Origin: Firmicutes bacterium UBA2116
GTDB lineage: Bacteria; Bacillota; Clostridia; Tissierellales; Sedimentibacteraceae
DNA length: 64,000 nt
Direction of reading: 5' to 3'
Assembly (NCBI GenBank): GCA_002331025.1
Contig: DCYG01000033.1
Coordinates: 60,277 to 124,276, forward strand
The notes under the pieces: generated by a model
Databases searched by the model: none
Told to the model about the DNA's origin: nothing
Seen by the model: only the letters and a program-made list of their open reading frames with translations
Shown: positions 9,174 to 18,168 of the stretch, in pieces
How positions within the stretch are numbered: the first letter of the stretch is position 1
How the letters are laid out: each line of letters opens with the position of its first letter
Made by a program: the position numbers and the translations under genes

Positions 9174-10778
9174 ATGGTTTCTTTTTTGAACAATTTTCCA
9201 AAACGAATGAAAAATGTGGGCTTCTATGCTTTTTTATTTAAAAATAGTATGTCTAAGACCACATGGAAGCAATACGGTTTTGAAGACTTTTATGAACAGA
9301 CCAACATGGTGTTCATAGTAATGCTTTTTATTATGGAGCAATCGTTAAAAGATGAACCGTGTACCATGGACGATATTGGCGGGTTTATAGATATGGTAAA
9401 TATGGAAAGTTTTAAGAAACCTATTTCCTATGAAGAATGCAAGGAGTTAGGTGATTTTATTATAAATGTAATCTTAGGAAATCAAGGAAAGGCTATGTAT
9501 TTTAAGGGGTATGATTTCCAGGATGAAGAGTACAAAAACATACATATAAGTTTTATCAACAACAAGCCTGTATATATTGATGATGAAGTCAGAAGGACAT
9601 CATATTACCTGACCGATGATGGATATAATTTAATGTTATCCACGTTAGAAATGGAAAGCAATATGCTGCTAACTATTCATGAAATGATTTTTAAGCTTCA
9701 TATAGAAAAAGCATCCTATGATAAGGCTGTAGATGATATTAAGAATATATTTAATCAGCTGCGTATACAATATCAGCGTATTAGGGAAGCTATGAGAAAG
9801 ATAAAGCAAAATGCACTGAATTACTCAGTGTTGGATTACAAGGTATTGTTGGAGGAGAATCTTGAGACAATAGGGGATACAAGCAGGAAATTTTCAGGAT
9901 ACAGGGAGAATATAAGGGAAAGAGTAAGAGAGTTAGAAGAAAAAGACATAAATATTCAAAAACTGGACAAAGAAGATACCAAGAATCTTATGAATTTAAA
10001 AATAATTGAAAATTATTTGGGCAGGGCAATAGATGAGCATCAACAAATATTAAAAAGTCATTTTGAGCTTAAATCGTTATATAGCAAAGAATTAGAGGAT
10101 CTATCTCAGATGACCCTGATAAAAAGGTTTAATTTAAGAAGTGAGTTGTACGATAAAATATTGAAGAATCCTGACAACCTAAGAAATATTGAATATTTTA
10201 TCCGACCTTTGTTAAATCAAGAGGTAGACAAGGTCTACAATATAAACAAGTCAGTGGAAATACAAAAAACAATCCGGACTAAGCTTAGGGATGACGAAGA
10301 AGAGGTGCTGGAATTTGATGATGAGAAATGGCAGGAGGAGCAAGCAGCTAAGCAAAAAGAAAAACTAAAGCTATACAATCGTTCTCTTTTATCGATACTT
10401 ACTTACGCTTATGAACATAATGGAATAAGTCTTAAGGATTTAAAGGAAAGTTTAAATGAGGATTATTCAGAATTGATTCCTAACGTTGAAATATTTAAAG
10501 AAATCGTAATTGAGCTTCTCAGGAATTCCAATATTGATATACAAGAATTAAAAAAGGAGCGTTCGGAGCATATAGCAGAAAATACAACTTTAGAATTTCA
10601 ATTAAATGAAAGTATTTTGGATTTAGTAGAGAGTAATCATAGTTTAGAAGGTATAAAAAAGATAAGTACATTCAGGCTTGATGATGAGGCTCCGGTTGTA
10701 TTTGAAAATCTCAATAGCAACACCGGTAAGATTAAGCGCATTTATTGTTCTAATATCTATTTCGATTTAAACCAATAG
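9174..10778 (+). CDS. jetA: Wadjet kleisin subunit JetA (MukF-like)
   Basis: A 534-residue, largely helical protein with a coiled-coil-prone middle (residues about 175-330, rich in E, K, Q and L). Its flanking regions look like winged-helix ends, as expected for the kleisin bridging the JetC heads. MukF and JetA proteins have this size and layout. The opening region (MVSFLNNFPKRMKNV) and the position between JetD and a MukE-like gene support the call. The ATG at 9174 follows TTAGGAGGACGT, 8 bp after the jetD stop. The family assignment relies partly on context. Confidence 0.82.
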   Translation: MVSFLNNFPKRMKNVGFYAFLFKNSMSKTTWKQYGFEDFYEQTNMVFIVMLFIMEQSLKDEPCTMDDIGGFIDMVNMESFKKPISYEECKELGDFIINVILGNQGKAMYFKGYDFQDEEYKNIHISFINNKPVYIDDEVRRTSYYLTDDGYNLMLSTLEMESNMLLTIHEMIFKLHIEKASYDKAVDDIKNIFNQLRIQYQRIREAMRKIKQNALNYSVLDYKVLLEENLETIGDTSRKFSGYRENIRERVRELEEKDINIQKLDKEDTKNLMNLKIIENYLGRAIDEHQQILKSHFELKSLYSKELEDLSQMTLIKRFNLRSELYDKILKNPDNLRNIEYFIRPLLNQEVDKVYNINKSVEIQKTIRTKLRDDEEEVLEFDDEKWQEEQAAKQKEKLKLYNRSLLSILTYAYEHNGISLKDLKESLNEDYSELIPNVEIFKEIVIELLRNSNIDIQELKKERSEHIAENTTLEFQLNESILDLVESNHSLEGIKKISTFRLDDEAPVVFENLNSNTGKIKRIYCSNIYFDLNQ

Positions 10779-10795
10779 ATGAACAGGAGGTAGTT

Positions 10796-11512
10796 ATGAG
10801 TTACGAATTAGAAGAAATAACTCTGAGCCAGAGTATTTTTTATTACTTAATTGAACATCGGGAGTTAAGAGAAGAAGATAATATATCATTATATAAAGCG
10901 TATACGGAAAATGAAAATATAATGGATTTAGTAAAAAGACAGGGGATTATAGCCGAAAGCTTAATCGAACGATATGGAAATATAATATATTTAATTCCCA
11001 ACGAGGATAATACGTACTTAGGATTTTCAAAGCAGAATCTGAAATCAATACTATGTAAATCAACAGCAACGGATAAAGACTATTACTTGTCTCAGTTTGT
11101 TATATTAACATTATTAGTAGAATTCTATGATGGACAGGGAAGCAGCAGTAAAGCGAGGGATTATCTGAGGGTAGGAGATCTTTTAAACAGTGTGTCAGAA
11201 AGGTTAAAAGAGGGGATAGAAAGTTCGGACGAAGAATCCCAGGATATTGATGGATTGGCTTTTTCTAATATGTTAGAAGCCTTTGAAGCACTAAGAAGCG
11301 AAGAGAAAGGCTCCAGAGCTAAGACTACAAAGGAAGGCTTTGTTTACAATATATTAAAGTTTTTGCAAAATCAAGATTTAGTTGATTTCATAGAAGAAGA
11401 TGAAATGGTAAAGACTACAAAGAAGTTAGACCAATTTATGGACTATAATCTTTTAAACAAAAAGAACTACAGAAGAGTTCTGAGAGTTTTAGGAGTGGTG
11501 GAAAATGAGTAA
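10796..11512 (+). CDS. jetB: Wadjet KITE subunit JetB (MukE-like)
   Basis: A 238-residue acidic, helical protein of the size of MukE/JetB tandem winged-helix (KITE) proteins, which bind the kleisin and regulate the SMC heads. Features seen are an N-terminal SQSIFYYLIEHRELREED region, a central YLSQFVILTLLVEFYDGQGSS segment, and a low-complexity acidic stretch (SSDEESQDID). The gene starts 17 bp after jetA with AACAGGAGGTAGTT and overlaps jetC by 8 bp, which supports a stoichiometric complex. Confidence 0.8.
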   Translation: MSYELEEITLSQSIFYYLIEHRELREEDNISLYKAYTENENIMDLVKRQGIIAESLIERYGNIIYLIPNEDNTYLGFSKQNLKSILCKSTATDKDYYLSQFVILTLLVEFYDGQGSSSKARDYLRVGDLLNSVSERLKEGIESSDEESQDIDGLAFSNMLEAFEALRSEEKGSRAKTTKEGFVYNILKFLQNQDLVDFIEEDEMVKTTKKLDQFMDYNLLNKKNYRRVLRVLGVVENE

Positions 11513-14500
11513 AATAAATGCTATCAGGCTGATAAATATTAATTATAATTACAATGGAATTCGTGTAGATGATGAAACATTTCATCTGAATAGTGAAAGT
11601 ACTCTTCTTTCTCTTAGAAATGGCGGCGGAAAATCTGTGCTTGTACAGATGCTCATAGCTCCATTTGTACATAAAAGATACAGAGATACTAATGAAAGAA
11701 AATTTTCCGGCTACTTTACTACAAATAAGCCAAGCTTCATATTAGTAGAGTGGAAATTAGACGGTAACGCAGGATATGTGCTGACTGGAATGATGGTCAG
11801 GAAGAGTCAGGAAGTAAGCGAGGAGCAAGACCAAAGGGATTTGGACATACTGCAATTTATCCATGAGTATAAAGTGCAAAATCAATATAGTATTCACGAT
11901 ATCCCCTTCATAAAGACTGATGATGAAGGTAAAACTCTTATGAAGTATAGTGATTGTAAGAATCTTTTGGAAGCACTAAAGGTATCTAATGACTACAGTT
12001 TTTCTTTATATGACATGAATAACAGCAGTCAATCGAAGAACTATTTTAATAAGTTGGAAGAATACCAAATCTATTACAAAGAATGGGAATCCATCGTTAA
12101 GAAAATAAATCTTAAAGAGTCGGGTCTGTCGGAGCTTTTTACAAAAGCGAAAGACGAAGCGGGATTAATAGAAACATGGTTTTTACCTGCAGTTGAGGAT
12201 AAATTAAACAAGGATAAAAATAGAATTGAAGAATTCAGAGATATTTTAAGTAAATATATAAAGCAGTATAAGGACAATAAAGAAAAAATAGATAAAAAGA
12301 ATACTATTTTGCTGTTCAAAGAGGAGACCTCTGAAGTTTTAAATATAGTTGAAAATCTTAAAGATTCTATGGAAGGAAAAAGCAGTTTAGAAAATAAAAT
12401 AGCAAATTTAATTAAGAAGTTAAGAGATCTTAAGTTTAGTCTTGATTCAGATAAAATAAGCTTGGAAGAGAAAGAGGTTATTTTAAATGAAGAGATCAAT
12501 CGTATTAAATACGAGGAAATATCTTTTGACATATATGGTTTGGAAGACGAGAAAGAAGTATTAACAGATAAGTTTTCAGAAGCATGTACCTTAATTAAGA
12601 AAAAAGAAGAAGATAAAAAAACTCGTGAAAAACTTAAAAACATCCAGCTTTGTGCAAAGATAAATGAACAATACAGAGACGCATCTAAGGATGTTCAATT
12701 ATTAGAGAATAAACTTGAATTAATAAAGCATAAGGAAAAGGACCGAGCTCCTGAAAGAGAGTCCTTGGGATATACTTTGAGGTATCATTACGAAAATGAA
12801 GTAAAAACGATAGAAGGCATATTGCTTAATATAAAAAATGAGCTTAAAGAACTTGAAGAAAAAGACGAGCAGCTTAATAAGGAAGCAGAGAAGCTCCGGA
12901 AGAAGGAAGTACAAGAGAATGCATACTTAGCTGAAATTAATGCAAATATATTAAGCTTTGACAAGGTAGAGAAGAGCTTTAATGAATTATATAAGGAGGA
13001 CCTAAGAAGAAATATTCTTAATGAATATGAAGAAGGCAGCTTAGAAATAAGAATTAAAAGATTGAAGGAATCAATAGGACAGTTAAGTACAGAGATTGTC
13101 AGATTAAAGAAAACAAGTTCTGAGAATGATGAAAGTCTGAAAGTATACGGAAGACAATTGCAGGACAAGATTGATGAGCGTGCTACAATATCTCAGAAAA
13201 TTACAGGAATAGAAGAAAAGTTGGAAGTTTTGGACTCTAAGATTGAAGTCAGGAAATCCATAATAAAACATATAGGTTTCAGTGAAGAAAGAATTTTTGA
13301 TACAGAAGAGATATTAAAGGAATTCCAAAGGAGAATAACCCAGGTTCATGAATCTGTAAAGCATATTGAAATTAATCTTGGGGACATGGAAAAAGAGTAT
13401 AATAACATAAAGTCAGGCAAGGTATTAGAGCTTCCGGGCAATATTAAAGAAGCACTGGATACAGAGGGGATAAATTATGTATACGGAATGGAATGGCTGA
13501 AGAGAAACAATAAAAGTCTTGATGAAAACAATAAAATAGTAAAAAACAATCCCTTTATACCCTATGGACTGATATTAACGCAACGAGATATTGAACGGTT
13601 AAAGGCAAGTAATTTAAGTATATATACATCATTTCCTATTCCTATAGTTATAAGAGAGAATATAGAGAAAAATATTGAAGGTAATGCATCCTCTATATAT
13701 GCCGGGGGAAAAGTTAACTTCTATGTTTTGTTCAATAACAATTTGCTGGATGAGCAGGAGCTGGCTAAGATTCTATTTGCGAAAGAGGAAGAAATAAAAA
13801 ATATTGAAGAATCCCTAGAAAGACGAAAAGATGATTTAAAAGAATACGAACAAAAATATAATAAAATATTCTATCAAGAGCTGACAGAAAAAAACTATAG
13901 AGATGTAAAAAACAGTCTTGAATATAATCTTAAAATCAAGAGCTCCATTGAGCGTGATCTGAATTCTCTCAGAGAAAATGAAAATAATTTAAGAGAAGAA
14001 CAGGAAAAATTGAAAGAAACTATAAAACAAGGTGAAAAGGAATTAGATGAATTAAATCGGAAGGATAAAGATTTAATAGACCTAATGGAAGAATATAAAG
14101 AATATTTAATTCTTATGAAGGAGAGAATTGAAGTCAGAGAAAACATCTCAAAAATTAAATCAGACAGTGAGCGTATCAGAGAAGAAATCAGAAATCTAAA
14201 ACAAACACAAAATGATAAATTAGATTCCAGACGGGTATATTCAGGCAGAAAGAAGGCTTCAGAAGAAAAGCTGCAAGAATATTTAAGGTACGATAAAAAG
14301 GAATTAGTTCAAAAAGATATTGAAGACATTGAGGCAAGATATGAGGCATTAACAAAGGAAATAACCGGTGAGTTAAAAGATGTTGAAGAATCCTTAGCCA
14401 GAGCCTTTAAAAAATATAACGACCTGGAGGAATATTTGATAGAAACATACAGTCGTTTAAAAATTAAGGAAGAAGAGTTTAATGAGGTAACATACGACAG

Positions 14501-15905
14501 CTTTACTCTAAACTCAATAGAAAATGATTTGCTAAATATTGAGGACGAAATAAAAAACTTGTCAGAAGGTTATTCGGATTTAAAAAGTAAAATTGCAGTT
14601 AAGGAAAATCAAATCAACACAGAGTACAAGAAACTAAAGGAAACTCATAACAAAGAGCAGCTAATGCCAAAGGCTGAGGTAGTATTAACTGATTTTAAAA
14701 CACGGATTTCAGAGAAAAAGCATGAACTTAACAAGTTAAATATTGATTTAAACAACATTATCAGTTGGGTAGGTTATTGTGACAACAATCTTTCCACATT
14801 AGCAGAATACTATGAATTACCTTTAATAGAGGAAATAGAATTTTCTCAGGATATTGCGTTAATGGATAAGGATTCTTTAGACCGATTCAGAGGAATAATG
14901 GTAAGAGATTACAGACAAATAAGCGGGCACATTAATGAGCTGAAAAGTAAACTATCGGCATCGATTGATAAATTGTTGAGAAATGACGCTTTTCAGGAAG
15001 ATTTTTTCGGCAAGCCATTGAATACTCTGCATTCGTTGATAGAGACGCCAATAGAATTTATTGAACAATTAATGACAACAATTAAAGCCTACGATGATTT
15101 GATGGCCAAATTAGAGGTAGATATTGCCCTGGTAGATAAGGAAAAGGAAAGGATATTGCAGATATTATTGGAATATATCAGTGATATTCACAAGAACTTA
15201 AGTAAAATAGATAAAAACTCTACCATAAAAATCAGGGAGAAATCCGTAAAGATGCTGCGTATGGATCTACCGGATTGGGATACAGAAGAAAACCAATATA
15301 GAAACAGACTGCAAGATATAGTCGAAGACCTGACACAAAGCGGAATCAGCCGGTTGGAAAACAATGAAAACATAGAAGAAGTAATCAGCCCTGTAATAAC
15401 TACCAGGAATTTATACAATTCAGTTGTTGGAATTAACAATATTATAATTAAGCTATATAAGATAGAGGCTGAAAGGCAGTATCCAATTGATTGGGCTGAA
15501 GTATCAATGAATTCAGGAGGGGAAGGTTTCTTATCTGCATTCGTAATATTATCAAGCTTACTGTCCTTTATGAGAAGGGACGAGACAGATATATTTGCTG
15601 AATTAGAAGAGGGGAAAGTCCTCATAATGGATAATCCTTTTGCACAAACATATTCTGCCCATTTATTGAGACCTTTAATGGATGTTGCAAGGAAGAGTAA
15701 TACTCAATTAATTTCTTTTACGGGGCTTAGCGGAGAGTCAATATATAATTCTTTTGAAAACATATATGTTTTAAATTTAGTTCCTTCAAGCCTCAGAAAG
15801 GGAACACAATACCTGAAAGGTCACCATGCAAAAGGTGAAGATATAGAAGTCATGGTTACTTCACGGGTAAAAACAGAAGAAGTAGATCAAATGAGGTTGT
15901 TTTAA
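11505..15905 (+). CDS. jetC: Wadjet SMC-like ATPase JetC (MukB-like)
   Basis: A 1466-residue SMC-type protein. Walker A RNGGGKS lies at residues 38-44. Very long heptad-rich coiled coils occupy about 230-640 and 770-1080, separated by a hinge-like non-coiled region that includes NPFIPYGLILTQRD. At the C-terminus are the signature NSGGEGFLSA (1336-1345) and Walker B VLIMDNPF (Asp1376). JetC homodimers extrude DNA loops on small circular DNA and recruit JetD. Lysine- and glutamate-rich codons in the coiled coils make several long but spurious frames on the other strand. It is the last gene of the operon. Confidence 0.92.
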   Translation: MSKINAIRLININYNYNGIRVDDETFHLNSESTLLSLRNGGGKSVLVQMLIAPFVHKRYRDTNERKFSGYFTTNKPSFILVEWKLDGNAGYVLTGMMVRKSQEVSEEQDQRDLDILQFIHEYKVQNQYSIHDIPFIKTDDEGKTLMKYSDCKNLLEALKVSNDYSFSLYDMNNSSQSKNYFNKLEEYQIYYKEWESIVKKINLKESGLSELFTKAKDEAGLIETWFLPAVEDKLNKDKNRIEEFRDILSKYIKQYKDNKEKIDKKNTILLFKEETSEVLNIVENLKDSMEGKSSLENKIANLIKKLRDLKFSLDSDKISLEEKEVILNEEINRIKYEEISFDIYGLEDEKEVLTDKFSEACTLIKKKEEDKKTREKLKNIQLCAKINEQYRDASKDVQLLENKLELIKHKEKDRAPERESLGYTLRYHYENEVKTIEGILLNIKNELKELEEKDEQLNKEAEKLRKKEVQENAYLAEINANILSFDKVEKSFNELYKEDLRRNILNEYEEGSLEIRIKRLKESIGQLSTEIVRLKKTSSENDESLKVYGRQLQDKIDERATISQKITGIEEKLEVLDSKIEVRKSIIKHIGFSEERIFDTEEILKEFQRRITQVHESVKHIEINLGDMEKEYNNIKSGKVLELPGNIKEALDTEGINYVYGMEWLKRNNKSLDENNKIVKNNPFIPYGLILTQRDIERLKASNLSIYTSFPIPIVIRENIEKNIEGNASSIYAGGKVNFYVLFNNNLLDEQELAKILFAKEEEIKNIEESLERRKDDLKEYEQKYNKIFYQELTEKNYRDVKNSLEYNLKIKSSIERDLNSLRENENNLREEQEKLKETIKQGEKELDELNRKDKDLIDLMEEYKEYLILMKERIEVRENISKIKSDSERIREEIRNLKQTQNDKLDSRRVYSGRKKASEEKLQEYLRYDKKELVQKDIEDIEARYEALTKEITGELKDVEESLARAFKKYNDLEEYLIETYSRLKIKEEEFNEVTYDSFTLNSIENDLLNIEDEIKNLSEGYSDLKSKIAVKENQINTEYKKLKETHNKEQLMPKAEVVLTDFKTRISEKKHELNKLNIDLNNIISWVGYCDNNLSTLAEYYELPLIEEIEFSQDIALMDKDSLDRFRGIMVRDYRQISGHINELKSKLSASIDKLLRNDAFQEDFFGKPLNTLHSLIETPIEFIEQLMTTIKAYDDLMAKLEVDIALVDKEKERILQILLEYISDIHKNLSKIDKNSTIKIREKSVKMLRMDLPDWDTEENQYRNRLQDIVEDLTQSGISRLENNENIEEVISPVITTRNLYNSVVGINNIIIKLYKIEAERQYPIDWAEVSMNSGGEGFLSAFVILSSLLSFMRRDETDIFAELEEGKVLIMDNPFAQTYSAHLLRPLMDVARKSNTQLISFTGLSGESIYNSFENIYVLNLVPSSLRKGTQYLKGHHAKGEDIEVMVTSRVKTEEVDQMRLF

Positions 15906-16078
15906 GGAATGTTTGGCACAAATTGAGCATTTGATCCGCAGCAAATGGACAGTACGGGCGTTGTAATCGGACAGAGACGGAGGAAAAAATGAACAGTTGA
16001 TATAAATAAGTAAAAAATCTGTATAATTGAATTTATACATTGGATAACAATGTAAAATAAATTCAAGGAGGAGGACAG

Positions 16079-16294
16079 ATTAAACTTAACCAGTTATTCT
16101 TTGATTTTGCTGATGTAATATACAGGGAATAGGACGTTGTTGGAAGGATAGAGTTTGGTACTACAAATAATCTGATTTGTAAAAATATGACCACAAGGAG
16201 GTTATTCTGTGCAATTACATTTTCATATCTAAAGTGGGAATACCGTAAGCATAATGAAGAAGAACACTATAAAGTCAATAATTTAGAAAACTAA
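16079..16294 (+). pseudogene. Interrupted small gene after jetC
   Basis: A strong AAGGAGGAGGACAG ribosome-like site precedes ATT-AAA. The frame reads KLNQLFFDFADVIYRE, then TAG, then DVVGRIEFGTTNNL and so on to a TAA at 16292-16294. Apart from the single stop near 16130 it is open for 70 codons with protein-like composition. I do not recognise the family. It is probably a dead gene; a sequencing error or stop readthrough cannot be excluded. Confidence 0.45.
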
Positions 16295-16415
16295 GGTATT
16301 TGAAAACAAAAAAATTCATACTGTATGGGATAAAGGAAATGAAACTGTTACAAATTATAACGCTTTGAAAATAACGCTGCTTTCGTGTAACTTATTTGAG
16401 TTTCTTTTTAATAAA

Positions 16416-16440
16416 GCAACCGATATTGGTTGCCTTTTCT
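16416..16440 (+). terminator. Hairpin terminator before satD
   Basis: GCAACC (16416-16421) pairs with GGTTGC (16428-16433) around a 6-nt loop and is followed by CTTTTCT. It overlaps the -35 of the satD promoter. Confidence 0.5.
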
Positions 16441-16457
16441 CTTCGTTGTGTTATAAT
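16430..16457 (+). promoter_or_regulatory. Sigma-A promoter of satD
   Basis: TTGCCT (16430-16435) and a perfect TATAAT (16452-16457) with a 16-bp spacer, 19 bp upstream of the chosen satD start. Transcripts would have a very short leader. Confidence 0.55.
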
Positions 16458-16476
16458 AATTGTTAGGGGTGATGTT

Positions 16477-17331
16477 ATGAAGAATTACACTGCATTAATA
16501 ATAGATTTGAAAAATTCTCGATCATATTCAGTCGAAGATAGAAATTCTATACAGAACTACATTATTACTGTAATCCAAAATTTAAACAAAGTGTTTTCGA
16601 GTTCTTTGTCCAGAGATGTCGAGTTTAGTGCAGGAGATGAGGTCCAAGGTCTATTCGTTTCTCCGGAATCGGCATATCTCTACTTTAGAATGTTTAGTAT
16701 GCTAATTTCTCCTGTTGAAATCAGGGCAGGAATTGGCGTAGGAGAGTGGAATGTAAAAGTTGAAAATGCAAGCACCACAGCTCAGGATGGTCCGGCATAT
16801 CACAATGCACGCTACGCTATTGATAATTTAAAGGATGCGATAGGGTATTCTGTACTTCTTTATTCAGGGAGCAAGGTTGATTTATTTTTAAACGCTGTAA
16901 TTAATACATCTTTTGCATTAACTAATAACCACAGTGAATACCAAAATGAACTTATGCTGCTTTCAGAACTGCTTTATCCCATTGATTACCACCAAGTGAT
17001 TGGTCATAATAAAATTAGTTTGATTTCAAAGCTTATAACTTCAAAAAACAAACTTAATTATTATACGTATTATAAGAAAAGTAAATCAGTAAAAAAATAT
17101 CCCTTCGACAAGATTGAGTATATAAGCTTTGAATCTTTTCCAATAGATGCGGCTAATGATGATAGCACCTTTTATGTTTCCGGTGGAAAGAAAAGAGGAA
17201 TGATTACACAGTTGTCCGAAATTTTAAATATAAGCAGACAAAGTATTGAAAAAACCTTTAAGGTGGCCAATATATACGAAGCTAGAAATTCAACTATTGT
17301 TGCATTAAAATTTATGGATGAGTATTTATAA
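16477..17331 (+). CDS. SatD family protein; nucleotide-cyclase-like domain plus C-terminal HTH
   Basis: A 284-residue SatD-family protein. The ATG at 16477 follows AGGGGTG; an upstream in-frame start at 16396 is rejected because it lies before the promoter. The N-terminal 120 residues show the order of a class III nucleotide cyclase: YTALIIDLKNS (Asp10), SAGDEVQGLF (Asp54, 44 residues later, the spacing of the two metal aspartates in adenylyl cyclases), IRAGIGVGEW (83-91) and DGPAYHNARYAI (104-115). A helix-turn-helix-like ITQLSEILNISRQSIEKTF follows near residue 250. SatD is known as an uncharacterised member of a streptococcal acid-tolerance locus. Cyclase activity is my inference. The DUF3307 membrane protein follows after 9 bp. 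Confidence 0.75.
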   Translation: MKNYTALIIDLKNSRSYSVEDRNSIQNYIITVIQNLNKVFSSSLSRDVEFSAGDEVQGLFVSPESAYLYFRMFSMLISPVEIRAGIGVGEWNVKVENASTTAQDGPAYHNARYAIDNLKDAIGYSVLLYSGSKVDLFLNAVINTSFALTNNHSEYQNELMLLSELLYPIDYHQVIGHNKISLISKLITSKNKLNYYTYYKKSKSVKKYPFDKIEYISFESFPIDAANDDSTFYVSGGKKRGMITQLSEILNISRQSIEKTFKVANIYEARNSTIVALKFMDEYL

Positions 17332-17340
17332 GAGGTAAAT

Positions 17341-18069
17341 ATGATTATATATATCTTGCTTATAGCCCATTTTCTTGCCGATTTTACCTTTCAACCTACA
17401 AAATTGGCACAGAGAAAACGTAATAGCTTTAAATATCTTCTTTTCCATTTAATAATTTATGCTGTCATATTTTTAATTGCAATTTTTCCTTGGGTGAAAT
17501 TTGGAAAGGCAATTTTACTCTACATAATTATTATAAGCTCACACTTTTTTATTGATTGGACAAGAACATCTGTGGATAAGAAATTTAGTAATAAAGCGAT
17601 TATATTTGCCTCTTTTATTATGGATCAAATTTTACACATTTTGATTCTTGTCATTTTATATTATGCTTTTGATATAGGTTCAGAAACAACTTCACTATAT
17701 GGAGATATACAACAATTGCCGCATTTTAATAGTTTGGTTATTTACTCTTTGATATTTGTAATAATATGGGATCCTGCAGCGGTTTTTATAAAGAAGCTAT
17801 TCTCGTATATTATTGATGGAAATAGTTGTGCTCAGGAGGAAAATGATCCTCAAATAGGACGTGTAATTGGAAAGCTTGAACGAATCATTGTTTCAGTTTT
17901 AATCTTATGTAATCAATTTGGGGCAATTGGCTTTGTGTTGACTGCAAAAAGCATTGCTCGTTACAAGCAACTTGAAGATAAAAATTTTGCTGAGAAATAT
18001 TTGGTGGGGACCTTGACCAGCGTATCAATTGCGTTTATTACAACTATTGTGCTAAAGCAATTTTTGTGA
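17341..18069 (+). CDS. DUF3307 integral membrane protein
   Basis: A 242-residue protein beginning IYILLIAHFLADFTFQPTKL, the DUF3307 signature with conserved His, Asp and Gln in the first membrane helix. Membrane segments lie at about residues 3-20, 32-52, 57-74, 84-108, 135-155, 178-200 and 222-240. Function is unknown. It is translated 9 bp after satD (AGAGGTAAAT), and the two families form a tight pair here. If SatD makes a nucleotide signal, this would be the membrane effector, but it has no recognisable nucleotide-binding domain. A dead, internally deleted copy lies at 4289-4375. Confidence 0.85.
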   Translation: MIIYILLIAHFLADFTFQPTKLAQRKRNSFKYLLFHLIIYAVIFLIAIFPWVKFGKAILLYIIIISSHFFIDWTRTSVDKKFSNKAIIFASFIMDQILHILILVILYYAFDIGSETTSLYGDIQQLPHFNSLVIYSLIFVIIWDPAAVFIKKLFSYIIDGNSCAQEENDPQIGRVIGKLERIIVSVLILCNQFGAIGFVLTAKSIARYKQLEDKNFAEKYLVGTLTSVSIAFITTIVLKQFL

Positions 18070-18168
18070 TCTCAACAGAATATCGGTGCTTGATACTAAT
18101 AGTTCGGATGGCTCAAGGGACGTAATTAAGTATATCTGAGTTAACAAAAATAAAACCAGGAGAAGAAG

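Larger units (their letters stand above)
15906..16476. other. Gene-poor gap after the Wadjet operon
   Basis: No intact gene. The gap holds the interrupted frame at 16079-16294, a second short coding-like open stretch at 16314-16419 (reading IHTVWDKGNETVTNYNALK), a hairpin terminator at 16416-16440 and the satD promoter. It looks like remains of one or two lost genes between the Wadjet and SatD modules. Confidence 0.5.

Noticed and set aside
12074..15625. Long open frames on the minus strand opposite jetC
   Set aside because: They are rich in Ser, Leu and Phe, have no ribosome sites and mirror the Lys/Glu-rich coiled coils of JetC.
15911..15927. TTGGCACAAATTGAGCA after jetC as a sigma-54 promoter
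   Set aside because: The spacing fits but the -12 element is GAGC instead of TTGC, no activator site is nearby and the sequence leads only into gene relics.
16396..16476. Longer SatD starting at 16396
   Set aside because: The extension overlaps a terminator and the promoter and does not resemble the family; ATG 16477 has a good ribosome site.
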